In this document: positions 8,376 through 16,089 of the stretch, in pieces
Numbering within the stretch: position 1 is the first letter of the stretch
Layout of the letters: each line of letters begins with the position of its first letter
Made by a program: the position numbers and the translations under genes
Notes under the pieces: generated by a model
What the model saw: the letters and a program-made list of their open reading frames with translations, nothing else
What the model was told of the DNA's origin: nothing
Database searches by the model: none
From: an uncultured Acidobacteriota bacterium
GTDB taxonomy: Bacteria; Acidobacteriota; Thermoanaerobaculia; Gp7-AA8
Length of the DNA stretch: 64,000 bases
Assembly (NCBI GenBank): GCA_937870635.1
Contig: CALMZP010000147.1
Coordinates: 62,001 to 126,000 of the forward strand
Direction: 5' to 3'

Positions 8376-9158
8376 CTACGCCCGCTGGTGGCGGCCGCAG
8401 TGATAGGTGGTACGTCCGAACACGACGGATCTCACGACCGTGCCGCCGCAACGCGGACAGCGAGCACCCGCTTCCCGGTGGTTCAGGAGGTAGGAGCCAG
8501 GGACCTCTCGGCCGGCTTCGTGGCGGGCGATGACCTCCCGCAGGATCTTCCTCATGGCGTGAAGGACGGCTCGCGCCTCGTCGCGATCGATCCGGTCGAC
8601 GGGCCTCCTCGGATGGATGGAGGTCTGAAACAGGATCTCGTCCGCGTAAAGGTTCCCGATGCCGGCGATGATCTCCTGCGACATCAGAAGCGACTTGACG
8701 GCCCCCTTCCTGCGCTCGAGCAGCCGCCGGAAGTCCGCGAGCTTGAACGTCGGGTCGAGCGGGTCGGGTCCGAGGCCGTGTTCGGCGATGAACCGGTCCG
8801 GATCGGACGTCAGATCGACGACGCCGAAGAGGCGCATGTCCTCGAACGCGAGATGCATCCCGTTGGCGAAATCGAAGATCACGCGCGCAAAGCGAGGCTC
8901 GTCCTCGCGGTACGCCGCGAGGTCGCCGGTCATCCCGAAATGGAGATGAAGCCAGGTGCCGCCGGCGTCGGCGAAGAGATGCTTTCCGTGACGTCGCACG
9001 TCACGGAAAGCTCGTCCACGCAAATCTCGGACGAGCCGGTCGGGACGGATGTCTCCAAGGACGCGTTCGTCGCGGACGCGGACCGCGGCGATCTTCTGGC
9101 GGAGCCCGTGACGTCTGAAGTAACGCGAATAGATTTCGACTTCCGGGAGCTCGGGCAT
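8376..9158 (-). CDS. mutM: Formamidopyrimidine-DNA glycosylase / endonuclease VIII family
   Basis: Base-excision repair glycosylase/AP lyase acting on oxidised bases. The N-terminus MPELPEVE gives the catalytic Pro-Glu, Lys59 (RRHGKHLF) is the conserved helper lysine, and GIGNLYADEILF is the conserved H2TH-region motif. The C-terminal zinc finger reads CPRC (234, 237) then CGRH (254, 257), so the fourth ligand is His rather than Cys and the tail is very short. Fpg versus Nei specificity cannot be decided confidently from sequence alone. Confidence 0.88.
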   Translation of the reverse strand: MPELPEVEIYSRYFRRHGLRQKIAAVRVRDERVLGDIRPDRLVRDLRGRAFRDVRRHGKHLFADAGGTWLHLHFGMTGDLAAYREDEPRFARVIFDFANGMHLAFEDMRLFGVVDLTSDPDRFIAEHGLGPDPLDPTFKLADFRRLLERRKGAVKSLLMSQEIIAGIGNLYADEILFQTSIHPRRPVDRIDRDEARAVLHAMRKILREVIARHEAGREVPGSYLLNHREAGARCPRCGGTVVRSVVFGRTTYHCGRHQRA

Positions 9159-9316
9159 GGCGCGGCGGAGTGTACGTCGGCGCGCTGCGCCTGCACCACG
9201 GAGTTCATCGCCGCGGCGGCAACGGCACGCACGACCGCAGCCTTCTGCTGCTTCACCGGTCCCCAGCTTGCGATGGCCAGAATCACCAGGACTGCCGCGA
9301 TCTTGAGGTTCGCCAT
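8930..9316 (-). CDS. Possible small membrane protein overlapping mutM
   Basis: ATG at 9314-9316 is preceded by AAAGGA and opens a 128-codon frame: MANLKIAAVLVILAIASWG gives a single hydrophobic helix, followed by an Ala/Ser-rich tail that runs into mutM in a different frame. Only the first 50 or so codons lie outside mutM. The ribosome-binding site and helix suggest a real short gene, but the long overlap and lack of a recognisable family make this tentative. It could instead be remnant DNA. Confidence 0.3.
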   Translation of the reverse strand: MANLKIAAVLVILAIASWGPVKQQKAAVVRAVAAAAMNSVVQAQRADVHSAAPCPSSRKSKSIRVTSDVTGSARRSPRSASATNASLETSVPTGSSEICVDELSVTCDVTESISSPTPAAPGFISISG

Positions 9317-9433
9317 ACGTTCCTTTGCTTCTGACGGAACATGACGCCGGAGGTTAGCCTGCGTTTCGGTGTTCACCATGAAGTAACCGAGGTGGTGCTG
9401 CCGCGGCACATACGGGATACACTTCGGGCCGGC

Positions 9434-9814
9434 ATGGAGCCCCAGCGGGTGGGACCACATCGGGCGTTGATAGTGGAGGACGATCCGGCGATTCGACGCC
9501 TCGTGGAGAAACTTCTCACGAGGCACCACATCGAGATCGAGACGGCGACCGACGGCAAGATCGCAATCGAGAAACTGCGGGATCAGAAGTACTCGGTCAT
9601 CGTTCTCGACCTGATGATTCCCGAAGCGAACGGTTTCCAGGTCATCGAGTTCCTCAAGCAGTCGGGGCTGCGGACTCCCGTAGCCGTGGTCTCCGCGGTA
9701 TCCCAGCAGGCGCTGACGAAACTCGACCTCGACGTCGTCAAGCTGGTCATCTCCAAGCCCTTCGACGTCGATGAGTTCACGAGGGCCATCCTGGCCCTCT
9801 GCAACGAAAGCTAG
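9434..9814 (+). CDS. Single-domain response regulator (receiver only)
   Basis: Phosphorylatable receiver without an output domain. Acid pocket EDD, phosphoacceptor Asp in LDLMIP, switch residue in VSAVS and Lys in SKPF are all present. The open frame begins at 9341, but homology starts after MEPQRVGPHRALIVEDD, so ATG 9434 is preferred. No histidine kinase is adjacent, so it is an orphan, like three other receiver proteins in this window. Confidence 0.85.
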   Translation: MEPQRVGPHRALIVEDDPAIRRLVEKLLTRHHIEIETATDGKIAIEKLRDQKYSVIVLDLMIPEANGFQVIEFLKQSGLRTPVAVVSAVSQQALTKLDLDVVKLVISKPFDVDEFTRAILALCNES

Positions 9815-9832
9815 GTGGAGACGCGACGCCGG

Positions 9833-9940
9833 GTGGAGCCGCGGGCGATCCCGCCCGCAAGGAGACCGTAGCGGGCGAGATCGCCCGCGGCTCCCCTGAG
9901 ATCGCCCGCGGCTCCACTAGAAATCCCGCCCGCGGCTCCA
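9833..9940. repeat. Cluster of family A palindromic repeats
   Basis: Four half-sites of the GGAGCCGCGGGCGAT type lie in alternating orientation: GTGGAGCCGCGGGCGATC, GCGGGCGAGATCGCCCGCGG, GATCGCCCGCGGCTCCAC and CCCGCCCGCGGCTCCA. They fill the gap between the receiver gene and the DUF2911 gene. The copy number suggests local amplification. Confidence 0.85.
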
Positions 9941-10014
9941 TTCACCTGTCATCGTTCGGTTACGCCCGGCGCGTCCAACCCGTGGCATCATTCGCCGCAC
10001 AACAAGGAGGCTCC

Positions 10015-10545
10015 ATGCGTAAATCAATCTCTCTCACAGCAGCGCTCTGTCTGCTCGCTGCCGTCGCCGTCGCGCAGCACGGCGAAGCGAAGAAACCCCT
10101 CAGCCCGGCCGCGAAGGCCGAGGCGACGATCGGCGGAAAGAACCTGACGATCAATTACAGCGCCCCCTCGAAGCGGAACCGCGTGATCATGGGCGAGCTG
10201 GTCCCATACCACAAGGTGTGGCGCACCGGCGCGAACGCCGCCACCACGCTCAAGACCGATACGGATCTCATGATCGGCTCGCTGCACGTTCCGGCCGGCA
10301 CTTACTCCCTCTTCACGATTCCCGGTGAGAAGGAATGGACGCTGATCGTGAACAAGCAGACCGGCCAGTGGGGCACCAACTACGATGAAGCGCAGGACCT
10401 CGGCCGCGTGAAGATGGCGGTCAAGCCGTCGAAGAGCGTAGTCGAGACGTTCACCATCGGCGTCAAGCCCGGCGATGCGAAGAACGGAACACTGACCATG
10501 GCGTGGGAAAACGTCGAGGCCAGCGTCCCGGTCGTCGTCCACTGA
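10015..10545 (+). CDS. DUF2911 secreted protein
   Basis: Exported protein of unknown function. ATG 10015 is preceded by AAGGAGG; the first 20 residues form a signal peptide (SLTAALCLLAAVAVAQ). The DUF2911 core is clear: ATIGGKNLTINYSAPSKRNR, then VPYHKVWRTGANAATTL, PAGTYSLFTIPGEKEWTLIVNK and the C-terminal strand TMAWENVEASVPVVV. The stop overlaps the start of the amidohydrolase gene (TGATG), so the two exported proteins are probably made together. Confidence 0.92.
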   Translation: MRKSISLTAALCLLAAVAVAQHGEAKKPLSPAAKAEATIGGKNLTINYSAPSKRNRVIMGELVPYHKVWRTGANAATTLKTDTDLMIGSLHVPAGTYSLFTIPGEKEWTLIVNKQTGQWGTNYDEAQDLGRVKMAVKPSKSVVETFTIGVKPGDAKNGTLTMAWENVEASVPVVVH

Positions 10546-11630
10546 TGCGCGGACTTGCATTGCTTCTTCTCGTCGCCGCTGCGCCGCTCGCGGCGCAGCA
10601 GGCGGCGATGTCGATCGAGGAGTACGAGCCGAAATCGACGCTCGTCGTCCCCGAGAATCCACGGCCGCGCGCGAAGTTCCCCTTCATCGACGTGCACGGC
10701 CATCAGCGCCGCGAGATCACGGCCGAAGATGCGCGGAAGCTCGTCGGAGAGATGGATCGCATCAACTTGGGTGCGATGGTGAACCTCAGCGGCGGCAGCG
10801 GCGAAGCGCTCAAGCAGTCCATTGCCAGCCTCCCCGGGCGGTATCCGAAACGCTTCGTGGTGTTCGCCAATGTCGATTTCAGCAAAATCGATGAGCCGGG
10901 CTTCGCCGAGACAGCAGCGCGCCAGCTCGAAGAGGACGTGAAGAATGGCGCGGCCGGCCTCAAGGTCTACAAGAACCTCGGCATGTCCCTCACGGACAAA
11001 TCGGGCAGGCGCATCCCGACCGACGACCCGCGCCTCGATCCGATCTGGCGGAAGGCCGGCGAGCTCGGGATCCCCGTCCTCATTCACACGGGCGAACCGG
11101 CCTCGTTCTGGAAGCCGCTCGACAAATACAACGAGCGCTGGCTCGAGCTGACGCAGTTCCCGCAGCGGCAGCGCTCCGACCCGAAGTACGTATCGTTCGA
11201 AGAAACCATGGGAGAGCAGCACAACCTCTTCCGCAAACACCCGAAGACCAAGTTCATCAACGCCCACCTCGGCTGGCTCGGCCACGACCTCGCCCGCCTC
11301 GGCAGACTCCTCGACGAGCTTCCGAACGTTTACACGGAAATGGGCGCCGTCCTCTACGAGCTCGGACGCCAGCCGCGCGCCGCGCGCGCGTTCCTGATCA
11401 AGTACCAGGACCGCGTGCTCATGGGCAAGGACACGTACAACGCCGACGAGTACACGTACTACTTCCGCGTCCTCGAAACGGAAGACGAGTACTTCGATTA
11501 CTACCGGAAGCGCCACGCCTTCTGGAAGATGTACGGCCTGGGGTTGCCCGACGCGGTTCTCAAGAAGATCTACTACAAGAACGCGTTGAAGCTGATCCCG
11601 GCGATCGACAGGAGCCAGTTCCCGGATTAG
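10545..11630 (+). CDS. Exported amidohydrolase-family metal hydrolase
   Basis: Amidohydrolase_2-type TIM-barrel enzyme of 361 aa with a signal peptide (MRGLALLLLVAAAPLAAQ). Putative metal ligands: the HxH in FIDVHGHQ, Lys in LKVYKNLG, His in VLIHTGE, His in INAHLGW and Asp in MGKDTY. Reaction and substrate are unknown; relatives include decarboxylases and lactonases. It is translationally coupled to the DUF2911 gene and followed by a heptamer inverted repeat and a strong hairpin shared with the convergent pilB-like gene. Confidence 0.85.
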   Translation: MRGLALLLLVAAAPLAAQQAAMSIEEYEPKSTLVVPENPRPRAKFPFIDVHGHQRREITAEDARKLVGEMDRINLGAMVNLSGGSGEALKQSIASLPGRYPKRFVVFANVDFSKIDEPGFAETAARQLEEDVKNGAAGLKVYKNLGMSLTDKSGRRIPTDDPRLDPIWRKAGELGIPVLIHTGEPASFWKPLDKYNERWLELTQFPQRQRSDPKYVSFEETMGEQHNLFRKHPKTKFINAHLGWLGHDLARLGRLLDELPNVYTEMGAVLYELGRQPRAARAFLIKYQDRVLMGKDTYNADEYTYYFRVLETEDEYFDYYRKRHAFWKMYGLGLPDAVLKKIYYKNALKLIPAIDRSQFPD

Positions 11631-11660
11631 AAGCCCTTCTCCCCCAGAGGGTAGGAAGAT

Positions 11661-11750
11661 CGAAATGTTGAATGTTCAATGTTGAATGTTCAATGTTGAA
11701 CGGACACTTTTTCACCATTCAACATTCAACATTCAACATTCAACATTTCG
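11661..11750. repeat. Heptamer inverted repeat, unit TTGAATG
   Basis: The left arm (11661-11700) is about five units of AATGTTG/AATGTTC; the right arm (11711-11750) is the reverse complement CAACATT repeated. CGAAATG and CATTTCG mark the outer ends. The roughly 10-base loop is CGGACACTTT. It lies between convergent genes. Confidence 0.92.
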
Positions 11751-11788
11751 CCGTCCCCCGCAGCCCCCTCATCCGCCGCTCCGCGGCA

Positions 11789-11820
11789 CCTTCTCCCCCA
11801 CTCTGCGGTGGGGGAGAAGG
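11789..11820. terminator. Strong hairpin between convergent genes
   Basis: CCTTCTCCCCCAC and GTGGGGGAGAAGG form a perfect 13-bp stem with a 6-base loop, 12 bases from the stop of the convergent pilB-like gene. There is no clean T-run on either side, so a bidirectional terminator is inferred from position and stem strength. Confidence 0.6.
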
Positions 11821-11831
11821 GGTGAGATGAT

Positions 11832-14147
11832 CTACTTGACCGCGATGGCCCTGGCCTGCTTGTAGTCGACCACACCCTTGAACATCTTCTCGAGGGCGTC
11901 CTGCAGGAGCGTTCGCATGCCCTGGGCCTGGGCGATCCCGCGCAGCTCGTCGATCGGAGCCCGGCGCTGTACGGCGCGCTTCACTTCGTCCGTACCGACC
12001 AGCAGCTCGTGGACGCCCATGCGTCCCTTGAAGCCGCTGTTGTTGCAGTTCGGGCAGCCCTTCGGCCTGTAGAGCGTCAGATCCTTGGTGTAGTCGATCT
12101 CGGTGCGATCGAAGTAATCGGGACCGTAGACGGTCACGATCTCATTGAACTCTTCGACGGTCGGGTGATAGCCCTCTTTGCACTTCGGGCAGAGGGTGCG
12201 CACGAGCCGCTGGGCCATGATGCCGAGCAGCGCGTCGGCGAAGTTGAACGGGTCGATGTTCATGTCGAGCAGGCGCGAGATCGTTTCCGGCGCCGAGTTC
12301 GTGTGCAGCGTGGAGAAGACGAGGTGACCGGTGAGCGACGCCTCGATGCCGATGGCGGCCGTCTCGTGGTCGCGCATTTCACCGACCATGATCACATCGG
12401 GATCGGCGCGCAGGAACGAGCGCATGGCCGCGGCGAACGTGAAGTCGATCTTCGGCTGGACCTGCACCTGGCGGAGGCCTTTCTGCGTGATTTCGACCGG
12501 GTCCTCCGCCGTCCAGATCTTCATGTCCTCGGTGTTGATGAAACCGAGGGCGGAGTGAAGCGTGGTGGTCTTGCCGGAACCGGTCGGACCGACGACCAGG
12601 CAGATGCCGTAAGGCTTCTGGAGGATCGTCTTGAAACTGGCCAGGTTGTAGTCGCTGAAACCCATCTTCTCGATGGGGAGCGGCTTCGAGGCGGCGAGGA
12701 TACGCATGACCACGTCCTCGTTCTGGTTCGCGGTCGGGATCGTCGCGACGCGGAGCTCGATGACACCCTTCGAATACTTGAACCGGATCTTGCCGTCCTG
12801 CGGCTTGCGGCGCTCGGAGATGTCGAGCTTGGCCATGATCTTGAGCCGCTGCACGAGTGCATTCCTGTGCGCGCCGGGAATCTCCATGAACTTCTGGCAG
12901 TCACCGTCGATGCGCAGGCGGATGAGACAGGGATTCTTCGAGCCCTCCGGCTCGACGTGGATGTCCGACGCCCCGCGCGCATACGCCTCGATGATGAGCT
13001 GGTTGGCGAGACGGACGATCCCGGAGTCGGTTTCATCGATCTCCGGCTCGTTGGGATCCTTGGTCTTCTCTTCCTCGACCTCCGCCTCCCCCTCCCCAAG
13101 GGTCTCGATGATCTTGGCCAGATCGGCCTCGCCGACCGTGACCTCCGCGTCGAGCTTCTCCCCGTAGGAGTGTGCGATGTACGCAAGGATGTCGTGCTTC
13201 ACGCCGACGAGAAAGTCGTAGCGCGGTGAGAGGTTCATGGCGCGGATGCCGTCGAGCCTCGTCAGATCCTGCGGATCTTCGACGGCGATGATGAGTATGC
13301 CGGGCCGGCGCTCGACGGGAGCGCAGGCGTACTTCTTCCACATGTCCGAGGGTACGCGTTCCCGAAGGTCGGGCGCGATCTGCTGCTCGCCGTCCCAGTT
13401 GAAATACGGAGTGTTGTAGAAGGCGCCCAGCGACTTGAGCAGCTCCTCCTTGGGGACGTTGTACTCGTCGATGAGCACCTTCTCGACGTTGACGTTGTTC
13501 ACGCGCGCGTTGGAGACCGCGCTTTCAATGTCCTTCTCGGAAACGATGCCCTTGTCCACGAGCTGTCCGAACCGCGAGGGCTTGGAGGTGCGCGCGGCGC
13601 GATGCTGGTTGTAGAAGGCGATGCCGAGGATGCGGCCGATCTCTTCCGCGCCGTCTTCGTCCTGCGCGGTGAAGGCCGGCCCGTGCCGCTTGTTGATCAG
13701 CTGGATGACACCGAGCAGATACTTCTCGAACGCGATGGGAACGGCGAGCACCGATTTCGTGCGGAAGCCGCTCTGCTTGTCCCACCGCTGATCGAAGCGG
13801 AGATTCGGGTGGAACTTCGCCAGCTCGGATGCGTCGTACGCATCCTTGATGTTGATGGTCTTCCTGGAGAGCGCCGTGAATCCCGCGATCGAGGCAAAGG
13901 ACTTGGGGACGCGGATCTCCTTCGGCGCGTCGCCCACCTTCTGGATCGAGTAGAGCTCCTGGTTCTTGGTGTCGACCGCGTAGATCGTCAGCCGCTCGGC
14001 ATCCAGCAGCTCCAGGATCTTGTCCTTGAGCGTCATCAGAATGTGCGGGATCGACTCGGCCGAGTTGACCTGGTTGGTGATCGCCGTGAGCTTTTTTCGA
14101 TACTCGAGCTCGCGCTCCATGGAAGAGGCGGATGCCTGAACGGTCAT
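11832..14147 (-). CDS. pilB: Type IV pilus assembly ATPase with N-terminal GAF domain (PilB-like)
   Basis: Extension motor ATPase for type IV pili (or a type II secretion GspE). The 771-aa order is: GAF domain about 20-185 (LLDAERLTIYAVD, SVLAVPI, LLGVIQLINKR), MshEN/T2SSE N-domain about 195-345, and AAA ATPase about 385-760 with GPTGSGKTT, VIMVGEMRD, STLHTNSAP and a zinc tetracysteine (CPKC...CPNC). ATG 14147 follows GGAGA; longer upstream frames lack support. The GAF domain suggests motor control by a small ligand such as a cyclic nucleotide, which is inference. Its promoter region is shared with the divergent IPT/TIG gene. Confidence 0.92.
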   Translation of the reverse strand: MTVQASASSMERELEYRKKLTAITNQVNSAESIPHILMTLKDKILELLDAERLTIYAVDTKNQELYSIQKVGDAPKEIRVPKSFASIAGFTALSRKTINIKDAYDASELAKFHPNLRFDQRWDKQSGFRTKSVLAVPIAFEKYLLGVIQLINKRHGPAFTAQDEDGAEEIGRILGIAFYNQHRAARTSKPSRFGQLVDKGIVSEKDIESAVSNARVNNVNVEKVLIDEYNVPKEELLKSLGAFYNTPYFNWDGEQQIAPDLRERVPSDMWKKYACAPVERRPGILIIAVEDPQDLTRLDGIRAMNLSPRYDFLVGVKHDILAYIAHSYGEKLDAEVTVGEADLAKIIETLGEGEAEVEEEKTKDPNEPEIDETDSGIVRLANQLIIEAYARGASDIHVEPEGSKNPCLIRLRIDGDCQKFMEIPGAHRNALVQRLKIMAKLDISERRKPQDGKIRFKYSKGVIELRVATIPTANQNEDVVMRILAASKPLPIEKMGFSDYNLASFKTILQKPYGICLVVGPTGSGKTTTLHSALGFINTEDMKIWTAEDPVEITQKGLRQVQVQPKIDFTFAAAMRSFLRADPDVIMVGEMRDHETAAIGIEASLTGHLVFSTLHTNSAPETISRLLDMNIDPFNFADALLGIMAQRLVRTLCPKCKEGYHPTVEEFNEIVTVYGPDYFDRTEIDYTKDLTLYRPKGCPNCNNSGFKGRMGVHELLVGTDEVKRAVQRRAPIDELRGIAQAQGMRTLLQDALEKMFKGVVDYKQARAIAVK

Positions 14148-14296
14148 CGAAGTTTTCTCCAGAAGTCCGGGACTGACTTTGGCCAAAGAATAGCGCGTCC
14201 CGCCGCGAGATACCAACGCATCGCTTCCCAGGCGCGTATATCTGGCATGAACCAACGCACCGGCCGGCGCGTGGATAAAACCAGGAGAACAACACC

Positions 14297-15328
14297 ATGC
14301 GCTTTCGCTCCCTCGTCGTTTTTGTAACGCTTCTCTGCGCGGTCTCCGCCTTCGGCCAGGTCGCTGCCCCCCTCATCCAGAGTGTCACCCCCGCCACCGG
14401 TCCCGTGGCCGGAGGAACGCTCGTCACCCTCACCGGCTTCGCACTCAATCCCTCGTGCGGGGCTTACATGATGGCCTGCCCGGAGCCCGTCGTCCGTATC
14501 GGGGGGCGTCAGGCGCAGATCGTCGAACGCTCGCTCGACCGCCTCGTCGTCATCGCCCCGGCCAACAGCAACGGCCGCGCGGACGTCGAAGTGAAGACCG
14601 CCTTCGGCACCCATGTGTTACCCCGCGGATTCGCCTACGGCGCCACCGATTTCCGCCGCCTCCTTCTCCCCGTCTTCATCGAAGGTGCGGTCGAAGGACA
14701 GGAAGGCTCGCGCTGGGTCACCGAGGTCTCGGGGTTCCATGCCGAAACGGACGTCGTCCGAGTCACCGGCAGCCCTGATGCCGACAGCGGGACCGTCACC
14801 GGCCGCACGGCTTTCACACCGTCAGTCACGACCGCGCGGCAGGGATCGGGGCGATTCATCTATGTCTCTGATGATGCCGCTGATGACGTGAGCCTCAACC
14901 TCCGCGCCCGCGACACCTCCCGCGAAGCCGAGAACCTCGGAACCGAGATTCCGGTCGTCGCCGCGGAACAGACGTTCGCCGGCACGGACATCGTGCTGGT
15001 CAACGTCCCCACACAACCGCAGTATCGCCAGAAGATCCGCATCTACGACTTCGATGGCGAATTCGGCCGCAGCGTCACCGTTCGCATCTACGGAACCGAT
15101 CAGTCGAACCCGATCGTCACCCGCACGCTGACGACCTCCCAGGGAGCAGTCGACGAAGACTATCCGGCGTATCCGGGCCAGGCCGAGATCGATCTCAACG
15201 GCATCGCCGAGCTGGCCGGCCTCGAGCACGTCACCGTGATCATCGAGACGCCCGATGATGGCCGCTGGTGGAGCTTCGCCAGCATCACCAACAACAGCAC
15301 GCAGCTGATCACCACCGTCACGCCGTAA
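14297..15328 (+). CDS. Secreted IPT/TIG-domain protein
   Basis: Extracellular or cell-surface protein with a signal peptide (VVFVTLLCAVSAFGQ) and one IPT/TIG immunoglobulin-like domain (about residues 25-113: IQSVTPATGPVAGGTLVTLTG ... TAFGTHVLPRGFAYG). It ends in a beta-rich region of about 220 residues with no recognised family (SGFHAETDVVRVTGSPD, TVIIETPDDGRWWSF). AGGAG precedes the ATG. It is divergent from pilB with a 149-bp shared region. Probably adhesive or structural; that is inference. Confidence 0.82.
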   Translation: MRFRSLVVFVTLLCAVSAFGQVAAPLIQSVTPATGPVAGGTLVTLTGFALNPSCGAYMMACPEPVVRIGGRQAQIVERSLDRLVVIAPANSNGRADVEVKTAFGTHVLPRGFAYGATDFRRLLLPVFIEGAVEGQEGSRWVTEVSGFHAETDVVRVTGSPDADSGTVTGRTAFTPSVTTARQGSGRFIYVSDDAADDVSLNLRARDTSREAENLGTEIPVVAAEQTFAGTDIVLVNVPTQPQYRQKIRIYDFDGEFGRSVTVRIYGTDQSNPIVTRTLTTSQGAVDEDYPAYPGQAEIDLNGIAELAGLEHVTVIIETPDDGRWWSFASITNNSTQLITTVTP

Positions 15329-15385
15329 CCTTTTCGATGCGGGCGCCGGCTCTTTGCGGGGCCGGCGTCCCATTACGAAAGCCGT

Positions 15386-15543
15386 AGTGCTTGGTGCTTG
15401 GTGCTTGGTGCCTGGTGCGCGACTCGCCAACCACGTCATCCTGAGCCGGCGAAGCGCGGCGAAGGATCTCAGATGCGAAGCTTGCGTTGTTCGAGGCCCT
15501 TCGCTGTCTCCGCAGCTCAGAGGCTGTGAGCGCACCAAGCACT
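15386..15543. repeat. Composite repeat: TGCTTGG arms around a CATCCTGAG module
   Basis: The left arm is AGTGCTTGG plus three further TGCTTGG-type units ending GGTGCGC; the right arm is GCGCACCAAGCACT. Between them lies CGTCATCCTGAGCCGGCGAAG..., half of a palindromic module that is complete at 28524-28622. It fills the gap between convergent genes. Confidence 0.85.
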
Positions 15544-15547
15544 GATG

Positions 15548-15919
15548 CTACCCCGCTGACGCGAGCTTCGCGCCACCGAGCCAGGCCACCGCCGATTCGA
15601 TGTCGTGATAGAAGACCTTGTGTTCGCGTGAAAACACGAACGCGATCTTTGCGCAGAACGCCGTTCCGGCATGACTCACGACCGTCGCGCTGCGGGTGAT
15701 CTTCTTCGCGATCCGCGAATCGAAGCTCTTCATCTCCAGCGCCAGAGCGACCGGCGGCACATCCATCGCCCGCGTGTCGTACAGCACGCTCGGCAACCGC
15801 GCGCGGGCGATCATCGCCTCGATCTGCCGCTCACCATCCTTGACGATCTCCATCGTCATCGCACCGACATACGTCGCGTGGATGACATTGCCCTCGAGAA
15901 CTACAGAAACCGAAGCCAT
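15548..15919 (-). CDS. STAS/SpoIIAA-like small protein
   Basis: The 123-aa protein has the alpha/beta pattern of the STAS/SpoIIAA-like fold: a strand pair (VSVVLEGNVIHATYVGAMT), a helix (KDGERQIEAMIAR), the strand LPSVLYDTRAMD, then ITRSATVVSHAGTAFCAKIAFVF and a final helix with the VFYHDIESAVAWLG motif. It may report or modulate regulatory interactions, but no partner is encoded beside it. Fold assignment rests on pattern only. Confidence 0.6.
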   Translation of the reverse strand: MASVSVVLEGNVIHATYVGAMTMEIVKDGERQIEAMIARARLPSVLYDTRAMDVPPVALALEMKSFDSRIAKKITRSATVVSHAGTAFCAKIAFVFSREHKVFYHDIESAVAWLGGAKLASAG

Positions 15920-16002
15920 GTCGAATCTCTCCCCGAACAGTATGGTACGCCATCGACGTGGCGATGAAGACGGGCTCGCGTGTCATTCGGAAGGCGAAAT
16001 GA

Positions 16003-16086
16003 AATGCAGAATGCAGAATGCAAAATGAGCTACTAGCGATACATCAGCTGTTCATTCTGCATTTTGCATTCTGCATTTTGCATTTG
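16003..16086. repeat. Heptamer inverted repeat, unit ATGCAGA/ATGCAAA
   Basis: The left arm holds AATGCAG, AATGCAG, AATGCAA, AATGAGCT; the right arm holds AGCTGTTCATT, CTGCATT, TTGCATT, CTGCATT, TTGCATT. A 14-base loop lies between. It sits directly after the stop of the second pilB-like gene and upstream of the STAS-like gene, both on minus. Confidence 0.9.
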
Positions 16087-16089
16087 CTT

